Below are positions 1 through 10,115 of a DNA stretch of 64,000 bases, in pieces. Made by a program: the position numbers and the translations under genes. The notes below the pieces were generated by a model that ran no database searches, was not told where the DNA came from, and was given only the letters and a program-made list of their open reading frames with translations. The DNA lies in NCBI GenBank assembly GCA_905221605.1, contig CAJNDS010001435.1, forward strand, positions 729,001 to 793,000, given 5' to 3'. The stretch is from Symbiodinium natans. Its lineage: Eukaryota; Sar; Dinophyceae; Suessiales; Symbiodiniaceae. Each line of letters begins with the position of its first letter. The stretch's first letter is position 1.

Positions 1-2
1 CA

Positions 3-1121
3 GTCAAAGATCAGAATGGTATGGAAGCATACAGACAGCTTCTGTATTTCAATCAGCCCAACACCAAGGCGCGTGCTCTACAACTTCAACGTGAACTCCA
101 AGCTTTTCGGTTTGACAAGGATAAAACCTACAACGAGAACTTGCTCAAGTATGAGGAGATGATTGAGGAGTATGAGAAGGCAAGCAAGGAAAGGACTTCG
201 GATGCATTCAAGATTGGGACAATCATCGACAGTGTTCCCAACAATGTGCGACAACACATCCTTCTCAACATGAAAGAGGACACAACCTATGACCACCTTC
301 GCTCGTTCCTCACCACCTATGAGAACTCAAGGAGATGGACGCAGCCTACAACAACTGATTTGATCAATGCGGGAAAGGATCATGGCGGACAAGCTGCAAT
401 GGATGTATCAAGAGTAGACAAAGGTGGTTACAAAGGATGGTACAAAGGCCGAGGAAAAGACAAAGGCAAAGATGGTGGAAAGAAAGGTTACAAAGGAGAC
501 AAAGGAGGAAAAGGAAAATGGTCCAAAGGAGGAAGGAAAGGAAATTGGAAAGGACGAGGAAAAGGAAAATCAGGATACAAAGGAAGAGGAAGCTGGAAAG
601 GAAGAGGAAAAGGCAGCAAAGGCAAGGATAGCTACACCTCGGGGAAAGGAAGTGGTCAAGGAGTCTGCCACTATTGCCACAAGCCTGGACACTATGAAGC
701 TCAGTGCAGGCAGAAGCAAAGAAATATGGGCAATGGCGTTAGGAACGTGAACAACAACAGCCAAAGTGAGATGCCGACAAGTGCCTCCGCAACAGAAAGC
801 ACAATCACTGGAACTACGTCGTCAGGAACATCAACTCAGAGGAGCCAGAGCAGCAATCACAAGGTCCGACAAGTGACGTTGTTCCACATGGGAGACGAGC
901 CAATGGAAAGTTCGCCACAATTGTTTAAGATTGACAGCAAGGAGGAAGATGAGTACAAGATCACCTACTTCAACAACATCATGCGTGTGGAGCATGAAAT
1001 GGAAGTTTTTGCCATGAATCAGGACGAAAGCAATAATAAGCAAGAAGAAGGAAAAGAAGGGAAGATGATTCACTTTATCAATTGTGCGCAGCTGATGAAG
1101 TCTTATCGGTTAATGCGGTGA
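3..1121 (+). pseudogene. gag: Ty1/copia Gag, 5' end outside window
   Basis: Gag (nucleocapsid) section of a Ty1/copia LTR retrotransposon. The frame is open at the left edge, so the ATG at 21 is probably internal. Residues 1-105 resemble copia Gag helical text (tandem Tyr/Glu-rich helices, a 'RSFLTTYENSRRW' stretch). Residues 130-210 are a Lys/Gly-rich basic linker. A CX2CX4HX4C zinc knuckle (CHYCHKPGHYEAQC) sits near residues 218-231, followed by a Ser/Thr-rich tail. It overlaps the protease frame that follows. I label it a pseudogene because the rest of the element is frameshifted and rearranged, although this section itself is open. Confidence 0.85.
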
Positions 1122-1400
1122 AGATTGACAACAAGAATGCCAAGGAGATAGAGATCATCTTGGATTTGGGCGCAGACGCCTCTGTTGCGCCCAGATGGAT
1201 AAGAAGCTTTGGAAAGCGCATGCCTTTTGACGCAAAGGTTAGGCTGAAAGATGTCCAAGGAAAGCTCATTCCATCCACAGATCGAAGGATCATCGACCTT
1301 AAATTTTAGGAAGAGAACGGTTCGACTATTCAGGTAAGCAAGATCTTCATGATTGGAGAAGTTATAAATCCCCCACTGGCAGTTGGAGCTGATTAGGCAA
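1082..1400 (+). pseudogene. copia aspartic protease, degenerate
   Basis: Frame starting inside the 3' end of gag. It contains I-L-D-L-G-A-D-A-S-V-A-P where an active retropepsin has D-[ST]-G-A: the residue after the catalytic Asp is Leu, so activity is doubtful. A stop at 1307-1309 is followed in the same frame by protease-like text (KIFMIGEVINPPLAVG) up to a second stop. The frame then decays between 1,400 and 1,650. The position right after gag fits copia order gag-PR-IN-RT-RH. Confidence 0.7.
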
Positions 1401-1649
1401 GAATGGCTACAACAAAGCAGAGAAGGAAGATTGGTTCTGGTAGACAACGTTACCCGTCTGACAAGGAAGTTGAGCAGCACAACTTGACGCACCTTGCTAT
1501 AGACCATAGTGTCCAATTTGCGTCTTGGCAAAAGGAAGAGAGAGTTCACAAGAGTTTACACAGGACAGATCGCAAATAAGCGTCCTGTGTTAAGTCAACG
1601 GACCGAGGTATTGGAGATCTTGCACTGAAAAACACGATTTTTGAGCAGA

Positions 1650-2587
1650 TTGCGCTCTGTTCAAGTGTTTGACAATGAGATGAAAGAAGATCTATTGCGG
1701 CTCTTCCACACTTCTGACCCATTGACTGGAACGAAGCGAACTACTGACTATGGGGTTCAATTGCCTGCGTTTTGGATCGCTGAACAGTAGCGTACGCAAT
1801 TGTCCGCACAATGTGCGTTGCATCTGTCCTACAGATCCACTAGACTCGGAATGTTCCTTCGCAAGCTCAATCCACCCAACTCAGAGCAAACACGTTGACA
1901 CAATGCTTTGAGGGGACTTTCTTGGTCATATTGCAACACCAAATGTCCTACCACATTCGAAGATGAACTTCTTCAGTTCAGCTACCTGTAGTCAATCTCA
2001 CCTTTTGATGGGACAACGACATGAATCCTGATATCACGTCAACTGCAGAGAGAATGTTCTGCAAGTGCAAATCCTTGTTCGTGGCACTAAAGCCAATAGT
2101 CCACTTGGATAACAGGCTGATGGTCAATCTGCTTCTTGGCTGGGCTGTGTCTGCCTTTCGCCTTGACACAATGTGGACACCAATCTCTAAACGGCAAATG
2201 AGTCAATTCGTGTTGTTTTCTTTCGGACGAAGAGGATTCACCAGGAACCTTCAATCCTTTCGGGACTCTTGCATGTCTGTCAGAGGTTTCCTGTTCAGTT
2301 CTCTCACACTCAATGGAATGGGAACGAAGACAGAGAATCCTCTCCATGCTGAACAAATCCCTACCTGGATCTTGTTCAGGTTCTTTCACAGTACCATCAT
2401 CATCACGAACAGAACACGAATAGTTCTTAATTTCTGTGCCATTCGATTCAGGAAACTGAGATTCCACAATGTATGTGTCGCGATCTGCCATCAGTGAGTC
2501 GTCAAATTCGTTGTCTCGCTTGGCGTCAATCGAGGAAGGCTCAGGTCGAGCACAACACTGGTTTCGCAATTGATTCCAACAGTGCAT
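1650..2587 (-). pseudogene. copia pre-integrase and integrase core, inverted
   Basis: On the minus strand, reading from 2587 downwards, comes a linker and then HELTHLPFRDWCPHC and PVIQVDYWL, the GAG-pre-integrase/integrase start typical of protist copia elements. After frameshifts near 2,095 and below 1,977 come text like SAVDVISGFMS, AELKKFIFECGRT, a Y-D-Q-E-S-P-L-K-A-L segment and C-S-E-L-G-G-L-S-L-R, ending near QRTLCGQLRTLL (about 1,800). These are consecutive parts of one integrase, in the right order on the minus strand, while gag, PR, the integrase C-terminus and RT are all on the plus strand. The piece therefore appears inverted in place. Confidence 0.8.
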
Positions 2588-3273
2588 TGTATCCTTGGGC
2601 AGTCACACACGCGCAGTGGTTGATTAACCGATACTTCGTGCATTCTGACGGATTCACATCGTATTTTCGCAGGTAGAACCGAAACTATGAAGGTGGATTG
2701 TGCAGAGTGCGTACAAGCTAAGGTCATTACCCCTTCAAAAGCACGAAAAGCAGACACGCCCTGGAAGATTGCTTTGTGGCTAGGTAGAGACACCGAGGCG
2801 AATGAAATCATTGTGGCAACAGAAGAAGGTGGAGTGAAAGTTTGCACTGTATGCCACCCTCGCAGCATTGGCAGGTAGGACCTTTGAAGAAATTGCAAGC
2901 TCTCCTCTGGAAACTCAAAGCCAGAGAAGAGCCCACTACTGATCCTTTGTATTGCCGAAGTCATTGACGGTTACAGGCAAAATCAGAGGATCCTCCAGGA
3001 TTGGAGAAAAGTAGTGTTGCTACTCCTGAGGTTCCCAAGCCATTGCTGAGGAGCTTCCTGCGTCAGGATCTTCCGATTCGAGTCCAGAAACCTCGATTGG
3101 AGAGAGTTCGCAAGAGAAGATTGGACGCCCAGCGAAGTCTCTCAGCCTTCCGTTCCTCCGCTGAGCAAGTCGCAGAGAATTGCTTGTGTGGTGGCTTCTG
3201 TTGCGAATGGGAATTGCGGACAGGTTGTGTAGCTAAAGTCACGACACCAAAGATGGCATTGACATTCCTGTAG
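2550..3273 (+). pseudogene. copia integrase C-terminal part and linker to RT, degenerate
   Basis: Plus-strand integrase text resumes with LYPWAVTHAQWLINRY, VHSDGFTSYFRR and, after a frameshift near 2,680, ARKADTPWKIALWLGRDTEA, then KVCTVCHPRSIGR, which match the end of the copia integrase core and its C-terminal domain. A second block (3001-3273) is the Ser/Arg-rich spacer before RT. At least three frame breaks are needed. It is separated from its own N-terminal half by the inversion at 1.65-2.59 kb. Confidence 0.75.
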
Positions 3274-3288
3274 AAGTCAACTACGACA

Positions 3289-4126
3289 GTGAAGAATACA
3301 AAGAAGAATGAAACTCTCGGAACCGGTCATTTGGAACACTTACCTGTGAATTTCCTGAAGAAGCCCAAAGATTGGTATAAACGCACTGAAGAACAAGTTA
3401 GGAATGCCATTGGTGTCAAATGGGTCAAGAGATGGAAAACAGACACGGATTTGCGGATGAGATTGGCAGTGCAGGGATGCTATCAGGACGCACAGGCATT
3501 GGACTCTGACACGCTGTTTGCAAGCACGCCGTCATTGGTCACGCTACGCATCATGCTGATCATGGCGTTGCGCGCAAATTGGTGCATTAACCTTGCAGAT
3601 GTGTCCACAGCATTCCTTCATGCGCCGATGACTGAAGACATTTTCATTTGGCCACCGGCTGAGTACTACCCCGATTTCAAGTGCCTGTGGAAATTGAACA
3701 AAGCTATGTATGGCCTAAAACAAAGCCCTCGATTGTGGCAAGAGCATTTTGCCAAGGTCATAGCTGAGCTCGGATTCAGACGATGCAAGTCTGACGGGAA
3801 CTTGTATTGTCATTCGTCCAAGCAGCTGTATGTCTTGGCACGATTTGCTGATTGTTGGAGATTCTGAGCAGTCGAAGTTGTTCATTAAAGCCCTAGGCAA
3901 AGAACTGTTGGTGAAGATCACTGACTCATTGGAGCCTGGAACAGAACATTCGTTTCTTGGACGTCGCCTCAAGCACAATGGCGATTCGATTATGTTCATG
4001 TCGCAGGGTTACATTGAGGAGTTGCTTAAGATCTACCAAATGGAATCGGCAAACAATGTCAACACCACTGGCATGACCGCATTGAAACGCATGCAAGACG
4101 CAGACACGCCATTGGGAGCCTGCTGA
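3289..4126 (+). pseudogene. copia reverse transcriptase, frameshifted at the catalytic motif
   Basis: RT of a Ty1/copia element. It shows the typical copia words: VKWVKRWK, RLAVQGCYQDAQ, TLRIMLIMAL, the first catalytic Asp in LADVSTAFLHAPM, and KAMYGLKQSPRLW. The first frame ends at 3867 and the second resumes at 3830 with WHDLLIVGDSEQ. A copia RT would read Y-V-D-D-L-L-I-V-G-D here, but only one Asp is left. The simplest reading is loss of about 8 nt that removed one catalytic Asp and shifted the frame. The copy is almost certainly dead. Confidence 0.85.
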
Positions 4127-4139
4127 GCACGCTCAGTAC

Positions 4140-4830
4140 CGAACCGCAGCAGGGAAATTGCTCTGGCTAGCTTTCGTTCGGCCGGATTGCTCTGCGTGAC
4201 GTGAAGTCACCTGCATTGGAAAGCCTAGCCAAGCTGAAGCATTTGCTAAGGTACATTGTAGGCACGAAGCAATCTGTTCTACGACTACGTCCGAGCCAGA
4301 TGCTGGCCGATTGGCGTTGTACCCTTGACATTGCTTGCTACGTAGATAGCGATTGGGCAGGTTGTTCTCGCACGCGGAAAAGCACCAGCGGAAGCACGGT
4401 GCAAGTTCTTGATTGCGATGTCATTTACTCCTCGAGGACACAGGCCACTGTGGCATTGTCTTCTGGTGAGACTGAACTGTACGCTATTGGCCAAGGAGTG
4501 AACGAGGCATTGTTTGTAAAGAATCTTGTCTTGGAAGCGGAGTTTGCGCGACGTGTGCAGATTGTTGCGTACACCGATTTTACTGCAGGTCAGAGCATGG
4601 CGACTAGATTTGGCGCTGGAAAGCCGTACAAAGCGTAGAATTGCGCTACTTGCACATGCAAAATCTTGTACAGAGCGGATTGCTGCAAGTCCGCAAGATA
4701 GGAACCAAGTTCAACCCGGCGGATGTATTGACCAAATACGTCTCCACCGAGACATTGCACAACCGGGAAGCTTTGGATTGGTCAGGAACCAATATGGCTG
4801 AGCACTGGATCGAAAAAAAATTGTTTCACT
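4140..4830 (+). pseudogene. copia RNase H and pol 3' end
   Basis: Continuation of the copia pol gene: LKHLLRYIVGTK, then the RNase H signature YVDSDWAGCSRTRKSTSGS and TVALSSGETELYAIGQG, in frame 4201-4638. A stop at 4636 interrupts it, and the next frame (4641-4820) gives GTKFNPADVLTKYVS, the conserved end of copia RNase H. An A-rich tract follows at about 4,813-4,821. No LTR pair can be shown because the 5' LTR would lie outside the window. Confidence 0.8.
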
Positions 4831-5361
4831 TTCCCTTTTGTTTCCCCGCCCACCCGACCCTTCGCCCCGCGACGTTTCGCGGCTTGGGCATTGCATTGCT
4901 TTTCCGGTCCTGTTTGAGGGACCGAGGAATTGTGTCGTTTTCGCTTTGACCTCCGCGGTCTAAATTGGATTGCGTTGAGCATTGAGAGAAAGAGAGAGAG
5001 AAGAACATTGCTGTCTTGACAGTGCATTGCAGTTGCATTGGCATTCTTGTCACATGTGCAACATGTCAGTGCTGCATTGTGCATTGTGCATTCAGTCATG
5101 TTGTTTAGTGTTTATTGTGTTTAAGATTGACTTTAAGAGCATCGCTCAACCGCCGTCAACCGCATTGCGGATAAGAGCGACCGCAGTGAACGCATTGCGG
5201 TTGGGTGCGCAGCTAGTCCGCTATTGAGCGGACGACAGCCATTGAAACGACATTGGCAAACAAGGGACCGTCAAGCATTGCAATTGAACAAATTGCTCCT
5301 TCTGACTGTCATTGTACATAAAGCCCGAAACCCTGAATTGATTTTCCAGTGAGCGGGTTGC
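4831..5361 (+). other. ATTG-rich non-coding interval downstream of copia pol
   Basis: No coding frame is supported. The stretch has about 20 ATTG tetranucleotides in 450 bp, mostly as CATTG, including the small palindrome CCGCATTGCGG near 5,160. A short GA-rich run lies at 4,985-5,005. It may be the 3' untranslated part or LTR of the copia element. It could also belong to the following open frame. Confidence 0.5.
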
Positions 5362-5523
5362 ATGAAGAATTGGTTTTCTGAAAATTTTGAAGCATTGATC
5401 ACGCTGAACTGTGGCTCACATTGCGTCACATTGCGATCACTCATTCGGGTCTCGGAGCCTAGAGCATTGTGTGCATTGCGCCTTTTGAGCACTGTCCTTT
5501 CTGCAATCCGTAGATTGGCAACC

Positions 5524-6755
5524 ATGGCCGTCCCCGCAGGTGTGATTGCCCCGATCGTCCCATTGGCTGGCTTAGACCAGTTGAAAGACGATTGCGAGCG
5601 CCTCCTGAACGAAAGCGCGATGCAATACAGGGCATTGCAGGAGATCCTGTCTGATGCATTGGCATTGCTCCCCACAGAGACAGCATGCCTCCCGATCGTT
5701 CGGCGGATTGGAATTGACATCGACACAGCGAAGGCGCTTTTGGTGAGGATGAGATTGATTGAGCATTGCATCGGTGGAGTGCTGCTCAACAATGCCAGCC
5801 TCAAGACATTGGAGCCACAAGCTGGATTGAATCCATTGAGGCTTGGATCGTACGCGAACTGCCTCAAAACGGAGGATTGGCCCAGTCCAGCGGGCATTGG
5901 TCCTTCCGTGGGATTGGCGTGGCTCATTGTCGCTTACAGTGCGCAGGCTGGAATGCGCATTGGTGCAGTCCAACATGGGTTGCCATTGGCGTTGGTCACT
6001 GCTCAGGAAGGAATGGTCCCATTGACCATTCGCACGCTGCAAGTTCGCAATTGGGTCATTGTGTCCAATCACTGGCAGATTGGAAGTGAGATGATCCTGG
6101 ATGGCTCATTGATGGCGATGCCCTTCTTCCTTGCATTGCCAGAGTCATTGATGCGAAGCGTGGTGGCAGACGGTGTCATTGCATTGGATGGTTTTCCGTG
6201 TGGTCAGGCAAATGCCTTTACCACCATTGACCAGGCATTGGTGAAGCTCCATCAGTGGTGCGATCAGGTCCCCTCCATTGAGGCAGGATTGCACGAGAAT
6301 GTCTGGATCATTGGGTACCACCCATTGATGTCCCGATTCCCCACGGTCTTGAAGAACCCCGCCACGGGAAAGGGCGGATTGTTGCATTGGCACAACCAGT
6401 CTTACTGTGGCCATTGCTTGATCTTGGAAGCCATTGAAGATGGCAACTACCGCTTGAACCCGATTGAGCTGCTGACTGCGATGGTGGTTGACACTCGATT
6501 GTCACTGAAGGCCCTTTTGGACGGATTGAATTGGGAGCGACGGAGCAGTTCTCGTTCCACCGCCACATTGCCGTCCCGACGCGCCTGAGCAAGCTGATTG
6601 GTGCAGGACGCACCGCAGGCATTGGCTCGTCGGCCATTGCTGGAAGCGCAGTGGCAAGGGCCATTGGCGAAGGCCAGATTGGCAGCTCTGAGCTCACGAT
6701 CGCGAGCGGAGGCAGCCGATTGAGGATTGCCCTCAACGTCCACCAGATGGACTGA
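5524..6755 (+). pseudogene. Unrecognised open frame, one frameshift near 6,530
   Basis: I do not recognise this protein. An open frame runs from 5362 to 6588. The ATG at 5524 sits in ACCATGG and is the more likely start, giving about 354 residues before the stop. Near 6,530 (after residues DGLNW) the downstream sequence reads better in another frame, continuing as GATEQFSFHRHIAVPTRLSK and GAGRTAGIGSS to a stop at 6,755, so a one-base loss is likely. Long hydrophobic stretches and several His/Cys/Trp are seen, but no catalytic motif. The nucleotide sequence is saturated with ATTG in all three codon phases, which is unlike ordinary coding sequence and like the adjacent copia pol. It may be an extra ORF of the retroelement or a captured host gene. 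Confidence 0.45.
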
Positions 6756-7430
6756 TGCCTCATTGGCATCCAACAATTTTGACTGGCCTGGAAAGATGAG
6801 ATTGCATTTGATTGGTTATTGCTTCGACGATTGGTTTTACAGTTGATGCTTTTCATTGGTGATGATGTGGTTTTCATTTGCTGCAGCTCATTGGACCCCG
6901 ATTGGAAACTTTGCTGACCGTTTCTCAGGACCACTCCGTGTGGTGTATTGATTCGGATGCATTGGAGCATTCGGTATGCCAACAGAACATTGCAGGTTTC
7001 GTTGCAAGTTCTCTTTTGAAGCGATTGCGATTCGCTTGCAAAGCAAAAGGATTGAGCCGAGCCTCTGAGTGCATTGTTTACTGCTGAGCTGATTGGTAGT
7101 CGTTTGCAGTTGAGATTTTTTTCGACATACTCCGTTGATTGGTTGATTGAATCTTTGTTTTACAAAATCATTTGAATTGTGACTGGAGAACAGCACAGAC
7201 AAACAGTGTCTCTGCTGAGGGACCGTGTTAGAATATAAGGTCACAATTGGCATGCTTCAAGAGAAGCATTGGCACAGCGACATGCTCAACATGAGCATTG
7301 ACTCGATGCTTTGGCTCAAGGCGGCACAAACAAGATTGCTGAGTGAGTGATTGCATCAAGTGACTTTGCTGTGCATCTTGTGTATCCTGGATTGTGTGAT
7401 CAAGCCAGTCTGTGAACATTGATCTTGTAA
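6756..7430 (+). other. ATTG-rich non-coding tail
   Basis: No gene is supported. ATTG stays frequent to about 7,340 (for example the GATTGGTTATTG and GAGCATTG segments) and then stops, which marks the right edge of the compositional block that begins in the copia pol. TTTGGCTCAAG at 7,310-7,320 matches the last 11 nt of the dinoflagellate spliced leader as I remember it; this could be chance. Confidence 0.4.
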
Positions 7431-7440
7431 AATTTCATTA

Positions 7441-7506
7441 AGCGGGGGCTTAAGGGGGGGGCTTAAGGGGGGGCTTAAGGGGGGCTTAAGGGGGGGCTTA
7501 AGGGCT
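7441..7506. repeat. Tandem G-run/CTTAAG repeat
   Basis: Five head-to-tail copies of a 12-15-bp unit: a run of 5-8 G followed by CTTAA or CTTAAG. Successive G runs make it a candidate for G-quadruplex formation on the + strand. Confidence 0.85.
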
Positions 7507-7561
7507 TTGACCCTTTGCCCCCCCCCCCCGAAGGGACCCCCTTTGCAGGGACCCCTTTGAA

Positions 7562-7726
7562 GGGGGGTTGGGGGGGGCGCAGCCCCCCCCATTTGCATAG
7601 CAGTGACGTGGCGCGGGGCTAAGCCGAGAACCCCATGTTTTGTTTTGTTTTGAGCATCCACGCGAGTTTGCCCGGCTTAAACAAGCCGCGGGGGGGTTGG
7701 GGGGGGCGCAGCCCCCCCCATTTGCA
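7562..7726. repeat. Duplicated GC hairpin (two copies, 36 bp)
   Basis: Two essentially identical 36-bp copies at 7562-7597 and 7691-7726. Each is a G-run, TT, a G-run, CGCAG, a C-run and ATTTGCA. The core is a near-perfect hairpin with a 7-8 bp G/C stem around GCGCAGC. The intervening 93 bp (with TTTTGTTTTG) contain no gene. Confidence 0.85.
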
Positions 7727-7740
7727 AACACGATGCTCGC

Positions 7741-7875
7741 ATTAGGCCTCTTAAACTGCTGCCTAAATCCTCCACCGAAGGCCCAGCAGGTATTAAGCCT
7801 CTTAGACGTCTTAAACTGCTGCCCAAACCCTCCACAAAAGGCCCAGCGAGTATTCGGCCTCTTAAACTGCTGCCG
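7741..7875. repeat. 2.4-copy tandem repeat, 50-60 bp unit
   Basis: Units beginning ATT(A/C)(A/G)GCCTCTTA and containing CTTAAACTGCTGCC, CCTCCAC and AAGGCCCAGC start at about 7741, 7791 and 7852. The second unit has a 9-bp insertion. No coding function is seen. Confidence 0.75.
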
Positions 7876-8899
7876 AGCAGCGGCAAGAAACGCAACGAAA
7901 GTGCAATCTTGCGAGGTTCAATCTTTTTGGGCAACAAAACAGCGAGCTTGTTATGCACTCGCGAAGAGCAGAGGTTTTCTTGGACTTGCAAGAGGCTTCT
8001 TGCAAGGAGCCAAGCAGCAGTTCCAATCCACACGCAAACTCGGCAGGAAAAGACTGACTCCCTCAGAGCCTCAAACTGCACACCTACGCCTACCATCTGG
8101 TAAGGCCGACCGACCTACTTAAAGGTCCACGGAGCCTCTTCCTACGGCCTTCCGACTCCTCTTGAATGGGCATGCTGCAGCTTGGATGCCATAGAGCTTG
8201 CAAGTAGGCTTCCTTGCTACTTGTGTGGCCTCTCAGCATTAAGGCTGCCTTGCAAGAAGCTTCTTGCACGGATCGATCTGTTTTTTGCGCGACATCTGTC
8301 GATTCTACCCTTTCACTCTTTCCACATCAACTTCTTGCCCTTTCTTTGGCTGCACCTTTACGGACAACACCTTGAGTGCATATTCAAGAATTCGTCAGTG
8401 TTGCTGGGCATTTTTCGGTTACTCAGGTTCATCGGAGACGGTTGCTCACAAGTGACAGGGAGGCCCTTGCAGTAGCCAGTTTCGCAATGGTTTACCTGCA
8501 AAGTGGAGCCGTAAAAACTTTGTTTTGGTCAGTGCACTCTCATGCAGGCAACTAGACTTTTTGCTGGCTTAAAACAAGCGTTTTTGAATGCCTCTAACAG
8601 TGCCCCGTTTTGGACAGAAATTAACTGCAGGACAACGAGTTCCAAGCATTACTAAGACGATAATGTTGCACGCGACGCCCAAACCAAACCGTTTTGAAAA
8701 GGCAAAGTGTCTTTCCACAATGTGAATAAGTGCGAGCACACCGGTACATCTGACATGTGTTTGTTTTTGTCAGGGCCTGTTTTTAATGGTTTTTGGACAT
8801 TTCTGTTTATTGTCGACTTTGCAAATTCCGGCAAATCCTCAGAGATTGGTGTTAAAGACATTTTTGCTTCAAAGTCTGTTCAAAAGATTTTCTGCTGAA
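7876..8899. other. Unassigned interval
   Basis: About 1 kb with no supported gene. Short palindromic words of the type CTTGCAAG-n-CTTCTTGCA occur near 7,984-8,010 and 8,250-8,270. Open frames here are short and have no recognisable family. Confidence 0.5.
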
Positions 8900-8901
8900 G
8901 T

Positions 8902-9180
8902 GGTGTTAAGACACCTTTAAGCTTCTCCAAGTGGTGTTAAGACACCCGATCTGGACTTCTCAAAATTGGTGTTGAGACCCTTTAGTTCAAAAAGTTTTTT
9001 TGGTTTTTATAGTGGTCTTGAGACACTCTTTTTTGGTTTATTTGTGTTCTGCAAGTGGTGTTGAGACACTCTTTCCCTCGATCTGCACCTTGGTACTAAG
9101 ATAAGACACCCTCAAAGTTTTGGGTTTCTGTCAAAAAGTTTTAAGACACCTTTTAGCAAAATTTGTGGTGTTGAGACACC
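8902..9180. repeat. Array of GGTGTTRAGACACC mini-palindromes
   Basis: Eight related copies start at about 8902, 8933, 8968, 9014, 9057, 9092, 9137 and 9167, spaced 30-46 bp. The best copies are exact GGTGT-TRAG-ACACC, with a 5-bp stem and 4-nt loop. Spacers share T-rich text and a recurring CGATCTGSA word, so the array looks like a decayed tandem repeat in which the palindrome is the best conserved part. A weaker copy (GTATAGAGACACC) lies near 9,380. Confidence 0.75.
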
Positions 9181-9189
9181 CTTTTGGCT

Positions 9190-10110
9190 CGATCTGGAAC
9201 TTTGGTGGGGTCAAAGTGTCAATTTTTACAGCGAGAAATGCGAAGGAAAGCAAGGAAGCTTCCAGCACCTTCACTGCCAGTAGAGGTTTGAAACTGGTGT
9301 TTTGGTGACTCTTGTTGAAGCTCCAAAAAGTGTTTGAACTGGCGTCGCCCAAGAGGGCCTCCCCAGAAATTGCATTTGTAGTATAGAGACACCATTGAAT
9401 TTTATACAGTGCCATTTTGTGCAGTGTGTTGTTTGGTACTAGAGTATACACAGATCCATCGCCGGTCTGAAGTGGCCTGTGGGCCCATGGCCCAGAGTCT
9501 GATGTCTGCTCTTACATTCTCCGGCATTTTCGACAGGCTTCGTTGGTAGCCTCAGAACTTTAGGGCGCGCAAAGGCCACGCGTACGCGTCTCACTGTCCG
9601 GTCTGCGGTGCTTCCTTTGGCTGCTGGTTTTTGGCAACTGTTGAGGCACCCCCGCGAAGTGGCAGGACGCAACAGCATGATGTTTAGGTTTGTGTGGAGT
9701 ATGCCGGCCTCGTGCCACCAAGACCGTCCAACCCCCAAACCACTTCACGATAGACTTGAAGTTAACCGTTTTCCGATTCAATGCATCCCTTTGGTGTGTA
9801 GGATGTCGCGACGGATAAGAGCATGGGCACATCTCATCGTTTTGCTAGGACCCGAGTGAAACGGGGCCGTTCACAAAGGCCTAGTCAGACGAGGTTCCCT
9901 CATGACAGCGAAGTGGAGAGCCTTCGTTTCACGCCAGTTTGTGCAGACAGTTCGGAAGAGTGAGGACCAGGCTTGTTTGTGGCTTTGAGCTCGAAACCGT
10001 ACCGAACCAGTTATCGAAACGAAGTATAGTACAGCAAAATTTCGTTAGGACTCGCAGTAATGGTGTTGGTAATCATCACCGTACACTTCGTAGTTGCAGC
10101 CGGAGATTCG
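9190..10110. other. Intergenic interval before the sulfotransferase gene
   Basis: No gene is supported. The sulfotransferase frame stays open upstream of its ATG to about 9,939, but without an ATG, so that part is probably 5' UTR. No promoter motif could be assigned. Confidence 0.4.
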
Positions 10111-10115
10111 GCCCC

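Noticed and set aside
7305-7322. Relict spliced leader (TTTGGCTCAAG)
   Set aside because: Only the last 11 nt match what I recall of the dinoflagellate spliced leader, and a random 11-mer match in 64 kb of both strands is not very unlikely. Noted but not called.
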